Shown here: positions 17,690-27,322 of the stretch, in pieces
Layout of the letters: each line of letters starts with the position of its first letter
Numbering within the stretch: position 1 is the first letter of the stretch
Origin: Bacteriovorax sp. MedPE-SWde
GTDB lineage: Bacteria; Bdellovibrionota; Bacteriovoracia; Bacteriovoracales; Bacteriovoracaceae
Direction of reading: 5' to 3'
Length of the DNA stretch: 64,000 bases
NCBI GenBank assembly: GCA_001874305.1
Contig: MPCU01000003.1
Location: 186,001-250,000, forward strand
Position numbers and translations under genes: made by a program
The notes under the pieces: model-generated
Database searches by the model: none
The model's input: only the letters and a program-made list of their open reading frames with translations
Told to the model about the DNA's origin: nothing

Positions 17690-18628
17690 ATGACTATTAC
17701 ACAACTTGAATATATTTTAGCGGTCGAAAAGCACCGACACTTTAGAAAAGCAGCTGAAGAATGTCATGTCTCTCAACCGACACTTAGTATGCAAATTCAA
17801 AAACTAGAGGAAACTCTTGGTTTCATGGTTTTCGACAGATCTAAAAACCCTGTTAAGCCTACTGTTGAAGGCGAGAAGTTCATTCGACAATCTAGAGTAG
17901 TTCTAAGAGAGTTTAAGAAGTTAAAGGATATTACTCTAGACCCTGAAGCTGGCTTGGCCGGCGAGTTTAGGCTAGGTGTAATTCCAACCCTTGCCCCTTA
18001 CTTAGTTCCACTATTTCTTACGAAGTTTGCGGAAATTAATCCAAATGTTGAGCTTATTCTTGAAGAAAAAACGACTGAAGAAATTGTTTCAATGCTTGAT
18101 AAGGATGAACTAGATGCTGCAATTTTAGTTACTCCATTACATAATAATTCAATCGTTGAGAGAGTACTATTCTACGAGCCATTCTATGGCTTTGTAGCAA
18201 AAGATCATGACCTATATAGAAAGAATCAGCTAGATTCAGAAGACCTTGCAAAAGATGGGCTTTGGCTCTTGCAAGAAGGACACTGTTTTAGGGGTCAGGT
18301 CTTAAACTTGTGCGGAAGGGCCGCAACAGGAAACGGTCATCACCGTTTTGAGAGCGGAAGCCTTGAGACTTTGAAGAATTTAGTCTCAAAAGACTCTGGT
18401 TATACGCTTGTTCCACACCTCGATATGTTGGATATTACTGGGCCACGAAAGAAAATGATTAGACCATTTAAGAGTCCAGTACCAACTAGGGAAGTTTCAA
18501 TTGTATACGGAAGGAACTTCTATAAAGAAAAAATTATTGATGCTTTAGAGGAAATCATTCTAAAATCAATACCTAAGGAATTAAATAGCTTTAAGAATAA
18601 GGAGATAGAAGTTGTCCCTATTAAATAA
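17690..18628 (+). CDS. oxyR: OxyR, hydrogen-peroxide-sensing LysR-type regulator
   Basis: A 312-residue LysR-family protein with an N-terminal winged helix (FRKAAEECHVSQPTLSMQIQKLEE) split here as residues 17-41. The key point is the redox pair: EGHC at Cys199 and LNLC at Cys208, exactly the numbering and spacing of E. coli OxyR, where a disulfide forms on H2O2 exposure and switches on antioxidant genes. This separates it from CysB/CbbR-type members. No catalase or peroxiredoxin gene adjoins it. It overlaps the next small exported-protein gene by 17 nt. Confidence 0.92.
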   Translation: MTITQLEYILAVEKHRHFRKAAEECHVSQPTLSMQIQKLEETLGFMVFDRSKNPVKPTVEGEKFIRQSRVVLREFKKLKDITLDPEAGLAGEFRLGVIPTLAPYLVPLFLTKFAEINPNVELILEEKTTEEIVSMLDKDELDAAILVTPLHNNSIVERVLFYEPFYGFVAKDHDLYRKNQLDSEDLAKDGLWLLQEGHCFRGQVLNLCGRAATGNGHHRFESGSLETLKNLVSKDSGYTLVPHLDMLDITGPRKKMIRPFKSPVPTREVSIVYGRNFYKEKIIDALEEIILKSIPKELNSFKNKEIEVVPIK

Positions 18629-18953
18629 AATAATTGTTTCTTCTTTGTTGATGACTACGTGTTCAGTGACTCTCGCATCTAGCGTAAGTGACTGTATTCA
18701 TGGAGTTAAGATTACAAAACTCAGTAAAACAAAGATTTCTTTTAAAGTTGAATCAACAAAGTCTGTCTTTGGTAGCGCTCCTTGCTACTTAAAAAAGTCT
18801 AAAAGCGTAACGGTTAATCGCGATAAAACAAAGCTCTTCGGTGTTAAGCTTCAAAAGAAGAATCACTACACTTTAAGAGCAACAAAGTATGAAGGTAGAG
18901 GCCATAACGGAGCAATTGTCGTTGGTGAAAGGTACCACTTCAGTAAAAGGTAG
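18612..18953 (+). CDS. small exported protein, unknown function
   Basis: Not recognised. It has 113 residues, a Sec signal peptide with a cleavage region near TLASS, then a basic, beta-rich-looking domain of ~90 residues with Cys28 and Cys58, which could form a disulfide. The start is TTG, 17 nt inside oxyR, with GGAGA 6 bases upstream; a later ATG at codon 14 would destroy the signal peptide, so TTG is preferred. Coupled translation with oxyR suggests co-expression but gives no function. Confidence 0.6.
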   Translation: MSLLNKIIVSSLLMTTCSVTLASSVSDCIHGVKITKLSKTKISFKVESTKSVFGSAPCYLKKSKSVTVNRDKTKLFGVKLQKKNHYTLRATKYEGRGHNGAIVVGERYHFSKR

Positions 18954-19153
18954 TGCCTGTTTGACCCTCTTCAGCAAAAAACACATTGTAATATAACAGT
19001 ATTTTCTTACATTTTCTTTTATTTCGCCATTATTAGGCCCAATCTCATGCAGAGGGGGTCACAAGAATCAAAACGTCTTCTATATTAAGTTCAAGAGAGG
19101 GATTTGAATTCATTCAAGTCGCAATTATCACTCTAGTGGAAGGAGTCCTTGAA

Positions 19154-20338
19154 ATGAAAAGTAAGAGAGTAGCATTACAGTTTTTAAAGTCAGCAACATT
19201 AGTTTTTTCTACGAGTTTAGTACTAATGTCATGTGGAAAGACAACACCAACAGGTAGCGTCGATTTCCTAACAAGCGATATCATTATCGGTGAAGTTGAT
19301 TGGAGAGAGATTACTGAACTCAGTGATTCTCACCCTGTAAGACTATCTTCAAGGGCGGTAGCAGATGTTCAATTTACAAATGGTGGACGATGCACAGGAT
19401 TCTTAGTTTCAGACAATGTTCTCATGACAAATCATCACTGCATTGGATCTGCAAGAGATGTTGTAGGAATGAAAGTTTTCATGAAGCATGAAAAAGGACA
19501 GAGTAAGTCTCAGTATGGAGAAATAAAGTGTACACAATTTATAGGTAATAACTCAGCATTGGACTTTGCTCTTGTTAAATGTGACGGAGCTCCTGGGCAA
19601 CAGTACGGAAAGGTTGTATTGGAGAGTAACCAAGCAACAGACGGTGAAGATGTCTACGTTGTTCATCAAAACTGTGATTACTACACTAATTACAACTGTG
19701 ACTGGAATAAGAAGTTTTCATTAGGAAAGGTTACAGAAGTATCGGACATGGTTTCTCATAATGCTGATACACTTGGAGGTTCATCAGGAAGCCCTATCTT
19801 CTCTGAAGATAGCAATAAAGTTATAGCAATTCATAACTCTGGTTATGGTGGAAACTGGCAGGGACGTGGAATAAAGAATATGGGGGTTCCAATGAGTAAG
19901 ATTGTTCCTTATATCGAAGCTAACTTTCCTGGAGTTTTAACAACTGTAGCTGATGGAGGAGATCAGGATGGTGGTGATGACTCAACTGTAAATGATGATG
20001 ACAATGATACTTTTGCAAAGGCAACGAATCTTTCTAAGAATAAAACTGTAGATGGTGTAGGAATTGAGTCTAGTGAAGATGTTGATATCTATGAACTAAA
20101 AATGAAAGCAGGAGAAGTTTTAGACTTCAAAGTATTATTCTCACATGCTGAAGGTGACCTAGACTTTAAAGTTTATAAGAAAGTTGGAAGTAAGGTTAAG
20201 TACATCAAGAAAAAAGAGAGTGCATCTAATAATGAAGTTATAAAGATGAGAGTCTCTTCTACAACAAGTTACTATGTAAAAGTATTTGGATATAAAGGAG
20301 CACAAGCAAAGTATAGCGTAGTATTTAAAAAGTATTAA
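19154..20338 (+). CDS. secreted trypsin-like serine protease lipoprotein with C-terminal PPC domain
   Basis: Lipobox LMSC puts the lipidated Cys at 27. The trypsin/V8-like domain (~60-260) keeps the triad: His95 in TNHHC, Asp137 in ALDFALVK, Ser211 in GGSSGSP. After an Asp/Gly-rich acidic linker (~270-290), residues ~290-394 form a pre-peptidase C-terminal (PPC)-type beta sandwich (DVDIYELKMKAGE, VKVFGYKG). Such PPC domains are common on exported proteases. Export to the periplasm or cell surface is expected, and a nutritional or predatory role is inference. GTG at 19136 is in frame, but AAGGAG sits eight bases before the ATG at 19154, which I use. Confidence 0.88.
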   Translation: MKSKRVALQFLKSATLVFSTSLVLMSCGKTTPTGSVDFLTSDIIIGEVDWREITELSDSHPVRLSSRAVADVQFTNGGRCTGFLVSDNVLMTNHHCIGSARDVVGMKVFMKHEKGQSKSQYGEIKCTQFIGNNSALDFALVKCDGAPGQQYGKVVLESNQATDGEDVYVVHQNCDYYTNYNCDWNKKFSLGKVTEVSDMVSHNADTLGGSSGSPIFSEDSNKVIAIHNSGYGGNWQGRGIKNMGVPMSKIVPYIEANFPGVLTTVADGGDQDGGDDSTVNDDDNDTFAKATNLSKNKTVDGVGIESSEDVDIYELKMKAGEVLDFKVLFSHAEGDLDFKVYKKVGSKVKYIKKKESASNNEVIKMRVSSTTSYYVKVFGYKGAQAKYSVVFKKY

Positions 20339-20362
20339 TCAAAAATTAAAATGAGATAATTC

Positions 20363-20395
20363 AAGGCCCTGCTAATAGTAGGGCCTTAATCTTTG
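20363..20395 (+). terminator. intrinsic terminator between convergent genes
   Basis: AAGGCCCT (20363-20370) pairs perfectly with AGGGCCTT (20380-20387), 9-nt loop, followed by AATCTTT. The second arm includes the last codon of the convergent histidine kinase gene. T-runs are modest on both sides. Confidence 0.6.
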
Positions 20396-21549
20396 TAGTG
20401 TTGCTTAGGTAAGGAAATTTGAAATCTTGTTTTCCCATCTGACTGATTTAGGAATATATCTCCACCTAGGCTTTCAATATATCTTCTAGAAAGAGAAAGC
20501 CCAATCCCTGTTCCATTTTTTTCCTTTGTTGAAAAAAATGGCTCGAATATTTGTACTGCTATACTATCTTCAATTCCTGGCCCATTATCCTCAACCGCCA
20601 TTTGAAAATGGTTACTATCATCAAAGGAGCTAACTTTGATGTACATTTCTTCTGGGGGATTATCATTCTCTAAATGAGCATCGAAACTATTTCTAATGAG
20701 GTTAAGAATTACATTTTCAAACTTGTCATAATTACAGTTGATTACAAAGTTCTTATGAATTTCTGCAAGAACTTTTATTTTCTTAGTTTTGGACTTATGA
20801 GAAAAGTAATTAATAGAGTTCAGAATAACATCTCCTGAATTTACCTCTTCTATTTCTTCTGAACAAAATGAACTTTTATTCTTTAGTGTTTCAAGTTGTC
20901 TTCTAATCTTTGCGACAGCATTAGATGTCTCTTCGATAATTTCAGATATTTCTGAATCTTCGAGTTTAAGTTGGTCTAAACGTGTTTTAAGAAAGCTTTG
21001 TGAAGCTAAGATCGTTTGCAATGGAATTTGTAGCTCATGATTAATTTCAAGACTAAGCTTTCCAACTGTTGCCATCTTAGTTGATTCCATCAACATATTC
21101 TGAGCTGAACTTAACTCGCTGAGAGTGTCTTGCATAAGAAAGTTCTTTTGCTTTTCATTATTTTTTCTATGTGTAATATCTCTTAAGCTTCCAATCAGGA
21201 TACTATCTTCTTCCGATTGATAATACTTAAGCTTGAGATCACCATATCTCGTTGAAGTGCCACGTTTCCAAGAAACTTCTCCAAAGAAACTATTGTGCTT
21301 CTTAAGGGATTCGTAAATCTCTTTTGATAACGGTGTTAGAAGTAATTGATAAAAATTAGAACTCTCTGTTTCCTCTAATTTAAAGGATTCAGAAAAGGTT
21401 TTATTCTTGTATATTAACTCACCATCAATATTTGTGATAAAAAGTGAAACATCAAAGAGATCTAGTAGAAAAGAGTTCTCTAGGTCTTTACTTGATTTAA
21501 GTGAGCTAATCCATTCTTCTAAAGAATTGTGAATATCTTTAGTCCCCAT
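20386..21549 (-). CDS. PAS-domain sensor histidine kinase (cytoplasmic)
   Basis: No membrane helix is seen, so this is a soluble sensor kinase of 387 residues. Residues ~28-130 form a PAS domain (LFITNIDGELIYKNKTF) with a PAC-like tail (LIGSLRDITHRK). The HisKA helix carries His171 in EINHELQIPL; the usual E/D-P after the His is EL-QIP here. The HATPase_c region shows the N box (ILNLIRNSFDA), DNGPGIED and GTGIGLSLS, so it is catalytically complete. No response regulator is next to it, making it an orphan; the single receiver at 10737 is a candidate partner without direct evidence. Confidence 0.87.
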   Translation of the reverse strand: MGTKDIHNSLEEWISSLKSSKDLENSFLLDLFDVSLFITNIDGELIYKNKTFSESFKLEETESSNFYQLLLTPLSKEIYESLKKHNSFFGEVSWKRGTSTRYGDLKLKYYQSEEDSILIGSLRDITHRKNNEKQKNFLMQDTLSELSSAQNMLMESTKMATVGKLSLEINHELQIPLQTILASQSFLKTRLDQLKLEDSEISEIIEETSNAVAKIRRQLETLKNKSSFCSEEIEEVNSGDVILNSINYFSHKSKTKKIKVLAEIHKNFVINCNYDKFENVILNLIRNSFDAHLENDNPPEEMYIKVSSFDDSNHFQMAVEDNGPGIEDSIAVQIFEPFFSTKEKNGTGIGLSLSRRYIESLGGDIFLNQSDGKTRFQISLPKQHYKD

Positions 21550-21637
21550 ATTAATTCCTAAGTCTATAGGTCTATTATATAGAGCGAATTATTTTTGTGT
21601 ACACAAAAAAAGTGATATATGTCATGTTTTGGGACTA

Positions 21638-22606
21638 CTAGAATTGACCTTCTAGAAATTGAACAAGTCGCGTTTCAAACCAGTAGGGGTCATTGACTGA
21701 CTTAGGAATGAATCCTACGTGTCCACCTGACAATGGAGTTTCTAAAAATATTGTATCACTCTTGTCGGCTATTTCTCTTGGGTAGCTCTTTTCATCGAGA
21801 AACGGATCGTTTTGCGCATTAAGTATATACAGAGGAACTGTGATATCTAATAAGTATGGAAGGGAAGAGGCCTTTCTTCTATAGTCTTTTCCATTTTCAA
21901 ACCCATACATAGGAACAATTATATGTTCATCAAAGTCACTTATTAGTCGTGCACTCTTTATAGCTTTGAGATCTATTGGAAAGTTTAGATGTTTAGCTTT
22001 TTTTAAAACTTTCTTTTTCATCGTTCGAACAAAGAACTGTTGGTAAATATATTTTGAGAGGTTACTCTCTAGGGCCTTAGATGACTCTTCTAAGTCTAGA
22101 GGCGTAGAGATCAGAAAACCTCCCTTTACTTTTGGATGTATTCGATCAGCTTCTCGGCCCAAGTAGTTACAAGTTATAGAGCCACCAAGGCTAATACCAA
22201 CAAGATAGATTTCTTCAAATTCAGATTCATAATGATTTAAAACCGTTTGTAAGTCACAGTAGTCTGAACCAGTATAGAACTTCTTTGTATGTGTAATATC
22301 ACTATCACAAGTTCTCATTGTCCAAGTCACGACATTATAGTTCTGGTCACAAAGATTTTGAGAGAGATGTAGAATTGTCTTATCTTCACCATTTCCCTCA
22401 AGGCCATGGGTTACAATGACTAACTTCTTCTTAGACTCAGCTCGAAAAATAAGAGATGAAAGCTTCTCTCCATCTGGTGTGTCGATGATATTTTTCTTAC
22501 CAATATGGTCAGTTGGAGCAGATCTAAACAGCCAAGGAAAAATAGTTTGAACATGCCCGTTCTTAAATAGATTTGAGCACTCATAACTTGATTCTACAAT
22601 TGGCAT
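21638..22606 (-). CDS. yheT: alpha/beta hydrolase of the YheT family
   Basis: The opening NGHVQTIFPWLFR is typical of the YheT/embryogenesis-associated EMB8 group. The nucleophile elbow GISLGG places Ser139; HGLEGNG is the oxyanion-hole region; an Asp in AQNDPFLD and His in SGGHVGF complete the triad. The family is predicted esterases with no settled substrate. The stop of the MATE gene upstream is 9 nt away, so the two are probably co-transcribed. Length of 322 is normal. Confidence 0.85.
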   Translation of the reverse strand: MPIVESSYECSNLFKNGHVQTIFPWLFRSAPTDHIGKKNIIDTPDGEKLSSLIFRAESKKKLVIVTHGLEGNGEDKTILHLSQNLCDQNYNVVTWTMRTCDSDITHTKKFYTGSDYCDLQTVLNHYESEFEEIYLVGISLGGSITCNYLGREADRIHPKVKGGFLISTPLDLEESSKALESNLSKYIYQQFFVRTMKKKVLKKAKHLNFPIDLKAIKSARLISDFDEHIIVPMYGFENGKDYRRKASSLPYLLDITVPLYILNAQNDPFLDEKSYPREIADKSDTIFLETPLSGGHVGFIPKSVNDPYWFETRLVQFLEGQF

Positions 22607-22615
22607 TAGTTTTCC

Positions 22616-23941
22616 TTAGGCTTGATTCTGATCTTTAAAGAGTTTTAGCTTTTTAAAGTATATCCCTAGAAGTGCAAAGGACACAATAGTTAGACCAATA
22701 GCAAGTCCTGCCCACAAACCTTTTGCTTGCATGTTAAGTTTATAAGTCAGGTAAAGCCCGATAGGGATGGCAATTAGCCAGTGACCGAAGAATGTAAGAA
22801 TGAGTGGAAGCTTACTTATTCCCATACCTCTTAAGATTCCCCATAGTGTAACTTGTAAACCGTCAGGAATTTGAAAGAGTGCTACAAGTAAGAATAGTGA
22901 TGAACCATAGGCCACGACTTGTTGATCAGTAGTGAAAAGAGAAACGAGCTGTGATGGGATTAGCAAATACATCGTTGCCGTAAAAAGCATAAAGCTTTGC
23001 GCCATGACTATACAACCAAGAGCGTAACTTTCCATTTTATCAAAGTCTTTCTTACCAAAAGCGTAACTTACTTTAACTCCAGCAGTCCCATTAATAGCTA
23101 AAGGAACCATGAATGTGAGACCTGCAATATTTAAAACAATATTGTGAGCGGCAGAGATATGAATAGGCATCTTTCCGATTAATACTGTAACAGTTGAGAA
23201 CATAAGAACTTCTACAAGAGTCCCTAGTCCAACAGGAAGCCCTAGTTTAATAAGCTCACTAATTCTTTGCTTAGAGTAGTGGAGAGTACAAGGAGCAACC
23301 TTAAATGTGTAAACCAGAAGCACAAGCGCCATTACTGATCTAGTTATTACCGTTGCTAGTGCAGCTCCTTTAATTCCCATTGCTGGAATAGGACCATAAC
23401 CAAACATAAAGACCCAGTTCATACCTAGGTTCACAATATTCATAAAAATAACAAGTGAGTTTGCAAATATCGTTTTCTCAAATGATTGAAGATATTCTTT
23501 CGCTGTTTGAAAGAATAGAGCTGGTACGAGAGAAATCCCTACCCAGTAAAGGTAAGTTTGAACTTCTTTTGATATATCGCTGTGTAGCCCAAAGAGATCA
23601 AGATTTATGGCCAGAATATAGAGACATAGAGTTAGAGTCGTTGCAATTAAGGCACAAAGAATTAATGAACTTCCCCATATCTTCTCATCTCGAGGACAAT
23701 TTCCTTCGCCTCTAATTCGAGAACTAATACTACTAACTGAGAATAGAGTAGCGACACCTAACATTATAAAAGGAGCCATGATTGCTGAGCCTACTCCAAT
23801 CGCGGATAGTGCTTCAGTAGAATACCTTCCAGCAACAAATGTATCACCGATACCAAAGAGCATCTGTCCAACTTGGCCAACGATTAGTGGGAAGGTAAAT
23901 ATGAGTAGTTCTTTAAAGGAGAGTTTAATTTTCTTTAGCAT
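22616..23941 (-). CDS. MATE family multidrug efflux transporter (NorM-like)
   Basis: A 441-residue membrane protein with about 12 hydrophobic segments and the MATE N-terminal pattern (FPLIVGQVGQMLFGIGDTFVAGR). MATE pumps exchange cationic compounds for Na+ or H+. The oddity is at its start: the ATG directly abuts a run of nine Us belonging to an intrinsic terminator, leaving no Shine-Dalgarno. No later start keeps the first helix. Expression would need read-through of that terminator or unusual initiation on a U-rich leader. Confidence 0.88.
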   Translation of the reverse strand: MLKKIKLSFKELLIFTFPLIVGQVGQMLFGIGDTFVAGRYSTEALSAIGVGSAIMAPFIMLGVATLFSVSSISSRIRGEGNCPRDEKIWGSSLILCALIATTLTLCLYILAINLDLFGLHSDISKEVQTYLYWVGISLVPALFFQTAKEYLQSFEKTIFANSLVIFMNIVNLGMNWVFMFGYGPIPAMGIKGAALATVITRSVMALVLLVYTFKVAPCTLHYSKQRISELIKLGLPVGLGTLVEVLMFSTVTVLIGKMPIHISAAHNIVLNIAGLTFMVPLAINGTAGVKVSYAFGKKDFDKMESYALGCIVMAQSFMLFTATMYLLIPSQLVSLFTTDQQVVAYGSSLFLLVALFQIPDGLQVTLWGILRGMGISKLPLILTFFGHWLIAIPIGLYLTYKLNMQAKGLWAGLAIGLTIVSFALLGIYFKKLKLFKDQNQA

Positions 23942-23967
23942 AAAAAAAAAGCCCCTAAAGTAGGGGC
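23942..23967 (-). terminator. intrinsic terminator after the ABC ATPase gene, abutting the MATE start
   Basis: On the minus strand GCCCCTA (arm 23961-23967) CTT TAGGGGC (23951-23957) is followed by nine Us (23942-23950), a textbook strong terminator. The next base starts the ATG of the MATE gene. Confidence 0.85.
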
Positions 23968-23980
23968 CCTATATTTGAGT

Positions 23981-25690
23981 TTATTGTAGTTCTTTCGGAA
24001 CACCTAGAGGGATAGCACCCAGAAGTCTCTGAGTGTATGGGTCTTTAGGATTTTGGTAAATTTCTTCAGAAGGACCGTACTCAACAATTTGTCCCTTATT
24101 CATAACTCCAATTTCGTCAGCAATATACTTAACTACTGAGAGATCGTGAGAAATGAAGATATAAGTAAGACCTAGCTCGTCTTGAAGATCTTGAAGAAGG
24201 TTAAGAACTTGTGCTTGAACAGATACATCAAGTGCTGAAACAGACTCATCACAAATGATGAACTCTGGTTTTAGACTTAGTGCACGTGCAATACAGATTC
24301 TTTGTCTCTGTCCACCAGAGAATTCATGTGGGTATCTATTTAAGTGATCACCTTTAAGACCAACTTTTTCAAGAAGCTCCGCTGCGTGATCATATCTTTC
24401 TTTCTTAGTTCCACCAATTCCGTGAATTACCATCGGCTCAGTTACGATATCACCAATAGTCATTCTTGGGTTTAGAGATGAGTACGGATCTTGGAAAATG
24501 ATCTGCATTCTTTCTCTAATTTTTCTCATATCAACTTTGTTAAGACCAGTTACATTGATCCCGTCATAGATAACTTCACCAGCAGTTGGCTCAATTAGTC
24601 TTAGGATTGATCTACCTAGAGTAGTTTTTCCACAACCAGACTCACCAACAAGTCCTAAAGTTCTACCTTTTCTTACTGTAAGGTTAACGTCGTCAACGGC
24701 CTTGAACCAATCAACAGTTCTACCAAAGATTCCACCTTTAATTGGAAAGTGCTTATTGAATCCTTTTACTTCTAAAAGAACTGGATTCTCAGTTTCATCA
24801 ATTGGACGTGGCTTTTTCATTTCAAGAGCACTTACATCGATATCTTCTTTAGCATTTAAGAAGTCATCTACAGTCAGTAGTCTTGTTGGGTTTTCTTTTA
24901 AGCTTGGACGACAAGCTAAAAGCCCTTTTGTATATGGGTGCTTTGGGTTTTCAAATAGTGCTTTTGTTGTATTTTGCTCTACAAGATCTCCACGGAACAT
25001 AACGGCAACTTCATCAGCGATATCAGCAATAACTGCAAGATCGTGAGTGATGAATAGCATACTCATCCCATGCTTTCTTTGAAGATCAAACATTAGTTCA
25101 AGAACTTGTTTTTGAATCGTAACATCAAGTGCTGTTGTTGGCTCATCACAAATAAGTAGTTCTGGTTCACAGGCCATTGCCATCGCGATCATTACTCTTT
25201 GTTTCTGCCCACCAGACATTTGGTGTGGATACTTATTTACACTTTCTTCCGGAGTAGGAATCCCTACTTCTTCAAAAAGTTCAATAGTTCTCTTTCTAGA
25301 GTCTGCTTTATTCATATCTTGGTGAAGCATAAGAACTTCATCAATTTGATTACCAACTGTAAATACAGGGTTAAGAGAAGTCATCGGCTCTTGGAAGATC
25401 ATAGCGATCTTATTTCCTCTAAGCTTTCTAAGTCTCTCTTGAGATACTTTTGTTAGATCTTCACCATTGAATAGGATCTCTCCACCTTCCGCTATACTTC
25501 CTGGAGGGTTAGGAATTAGTCCCATAACCGCTAGAGATGTAACAGACTTACCTGAACCAGACTCACCAACAAGACCAACAGTCTTACCTTTTGGAATAGT
25601 TAAGTTAAGATTCTTAACTGCTTGTACAGTTTCATCTTCAGTTTTAAATTCAATCGTTAGATTCTTAATTTCTAAAATAGTTTCGGACAT
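23981..25690 (-). CDS. ABC transporter ATP-binding protein with two fused ATPase domains (peptide/nickel type)
   Basis: Two complete oligopeptide-type ATPase modules in one 569-residue chain, like YejF or GsiA. Module 1 (~5-260): Walker A GESGSGKS at 42-49, MSGGQKQR signature, Walker [13 protein letters not shown]. Module 2 (~305-565): [28 protein letters not shown]. Each ends with the OppD/F-type C-terminal tail ([13 protein letters not shown] and [13 protein letters not shown]). It would power import of peptides through permeases, but no permease or binding-protein gene is adjacent here. It begins 140 nt from the next gene and ends at a strong terminator, so it is monocistronic. Confidence 0.9.
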   Translation of the reverse strand: MSETILEIKNLTIEFKTEDETVQAVKNLNLTIPKGKTVGLVGESGSGKSVTSLAVMGLIPNPPGSIAEGGEILFNGEDLTKVSQERLRKLRGNKIAMIFQEPMTSLNPVFTVGNQIDEVLMLHQDMNKADSRKRTIELFEEVGIPTPEESVNKYPHQMSGGQKQRVMIAMAMACEPELLICDEPTTALDVTIQKQVLELMFDLQRKHGMSMLFITHDLAVIADIADEVAVMFRGDLVEQNTTKALFENPKHPYTKGLLACRPSLKENPTRLLTVDDFLNAKEDIDVSALEMKKPRPIDETENPVLLEVKGFNKHFPIKGGIFGRTVDWFKAVDDVNLTVRKGRTLGLVGESGCGKTTLGRSILRLIEPTAGEVIYDGINVTGLNKVDMRKIRERMQIIFQDPYSSLNPRMTIGDIVTEPMVIHGIGGTKKERYDHAAELLEKVGLKGDHLNRYPHEFSGGQRQRICIARALSLKPEFIICDESVSALDVSVQAQVLNLLQDLQDELGLTYIFISHDLSVVKYIADEIGVMNKGQIVEYGPSEEIYQNPKDPYTQRLLGAIPLGVPKELQ

Positions 25691-25830
25691 AAAATCTCTT
25701 TTTTCGTTTCTATTAAAATTAACCCGTAATGTTATTTAATATCACTAATGACATGAAGAATCACGACTTGTTCCATCATAATTGGCCCTTTTTAACGTGA
25801 TATGTCGGTTTGTATTGCGTCATGCCATCC

Positions 25831-26619
25831 TTAATCTTGTTTATACCAACATTTTGGCCTGAGATCTTCGTTCTTACCGTACTCTGAGAGAGCTCCGGCC
25901 AGGAAAGTATCAAGCCTACATTGGATAGATGGATAACTGTTATTTATTGTTTCTTCTACTTCTGTTAGGTCTGGAGTTTCAAAATGAGAATTCTCAACTT
26001 GGCCGTGAAAACTTAAAACCGCCGCAAGATCACTTCCGGCCTTTGCTGTTTGCAAGCATAAGTCTAACTGCTCGCTGTCTGTAAATTTGTCTAAGCACTT
26101 TGAAGCGGCAAAGGGATTAAGTTCAACTTCAAGCGGGAATGGGAAATTTTGCTGATACTTCTTAAAACATTTTGAAGATGCAAAGTAATCGGACTGTCCT
26201 TCAGCGCTCATCTTGTCACTATGTTTAAGAGTTAAGCGTGGCTCACCAGCAAGGATATGACCAATTTCGTGACAAACAGTCAGAGCGAAACCTCTTTCAG
26301 TCATAGTTGGAATACGTGCGAAGCCACCCCAGAAGTTTATCGTGTAAAGATCATTTTCGTCTTCGTATCTTGCCCACGCTGAGTAGTAAGGCACTTGCCA
26401 ATCAGCAACTCTAATAACGAGGCTTCTTTGTTGATTAATACCTTCTTGAATATAAAGTGATGTTACTTCGTTAATTATAGAGTGGAAGTTTTCTTCATTT
26501 ATTTCAGATGTTGTCTCTTCATCTGCCGCAATCATCCAACTGGGAGACTTATTGTCACTGAGTAGCACAGAGGCAATGCTGAGCTGTGAAAATGTAATAA
26601 AGAAAATGATGAACTTCAT
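25831..26619 (-). CDS. exported HExxH zinc metalloprotease-like protein
   Basis: A 262-residue protein with a signal peptide (cleavage near SIAS, residue 17). The motif HEIGH at 117-121 supplies two zinc-ligand His and the catalytic Glu; a likely third ligand is Glu140 in SAEGQSDYFA, 20 residues on, the gluzincin arrangement. Four Cys follow in the C-terminal half. The TVCHEIGHILAGEP and AEGQSDYFASSKC segments suggest a family recurring in delta-type bacteria, but I do not recognise a named one. Function is inferred as a periplasmic or secreted peptidase. Confidence 0.65.
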   Translation of the reverse strand: MKFIIFFITFSQLSIASVLLSDNKSPSWMIAADEETTSEINEENFHSIINEVTSLYIQEGINQQRSLVIRVADWQVPYYSAWARYEDENDLYTINFWGGFARIPTMTERGFALTVCHEIGHILAGEPRLTLKHSDKMSAEGQSDYFASSKCFKKYQQNFPFPLEVELNPFAASKCLDKFTDSEQLDLCLQTAKAGSDLAAVLSFHGQVENSHFETPDLTEVEETINNSYPSIQCRLDTFLAGALSEYGKNEDLRPKCWYKQD

Positions 26620-26678
26620 ATGGAGAAGTTAAATGGATTGGGCCAGTTTAGGTAGGAAAACGTAATGATTTGAAATAA

Positions 26679-27317
26679 TTACATCAGTGCAAGTAGTTCA
26701 TTTTCCATTCGATCTTGTTCAGAAATGATGTGTTGAGTGTATTTCTTTAGAGAATGCTCATCGAGGCCTTCAATCATTATGGGCTCGCCGTAGTAGTGGC
26801 GTATAGTTCCAAAGGGAAGGGGCATTCTAAATTTGTCCCAGCTTTTATTGAAGGTGTATCTTCTAGAGGAGATAGCGATATAGGGAACAAGAGGAATTTT
26901 GCAATGATGGGCAATTGAAATTACGCCGGCCTTGGGGAATTTTGCAGGTCCCCTTGGCCCATCAACAGTAAGACCTGTGATGTAATTTGTCTTTCTTATG
27001 AGATCAATCATTTGTTGAAGTGCGGCCCTTCCGCCACGTGAAGAGCTTCCACGTGTTGGGATAATTCCTAGTTTTTGTGCTGTCCTTGCTGCAATCTCTC
27101 CGTCTTTAGATCTACTAGTCATAGAAACCATTGGTTTCTTGGCCGTAAGAATACAGCAGACTAAGTTTTGATGCCAAACTGCTAGCGCATAGTTCTTTCC
27201 CTCTACCATTTGTTCGGCCTTTCTAAGGTTTTCTTCACCATGAATTACAATACGATTCGAAAACTTAATAAGCCTTACTAGTAGAGAGATTAAAAATGGA
27301 ATCAAAACTTTTGTCAT
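26679..27317 (-). CDS. DUF374 family protein, acyltransferase-like
   Basis: A 212-residue DUF374 protein. The family is a short relative of the PlsC acyltransferases with its own signature: a WHQ (here AVWHQNL) in place of NHxxxxD, MTSRSKDGE, IPTRGSSSRGG, and GLTVDGPRGP. An N-terminal hydrophobic helix (residues 1-20) would hold it at the membrane. Members often sit near Kdo transferase or lipid A genes, hinting at lipid A or lipooligosaccharide acylation; that is family context, not shown here. It starts 5 nt after the ade stop, so both are in one operon. Confidence 0.8.
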   Translation of the reverse strand: MTKVLIPFLISLLVRLIKFSNRIVIHGEENLRKAEQMVEGKNYALAVWHQNLVCCILTAKKPMVSMTSRSKDGEIAARTAQKLGIIPTRGSSSRGGRAALQQMIDLIRKTNYITGLTVDGPRGPAKFPKAGVISIAHHCKIPLVPYIAISSRRYTFNKSWDKFRMPLPFGTIRHYYGEPIMIEGLDEHSLKKYTQHIISEQDRMENELLALM

Positions 27318-27322
27318 TTTAT

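Noticed and set aside
19136-19153. GTG start for the protease
   Set aside because: AAGGAG lies after it and before the ATG at 19154, so the ATG is the start.
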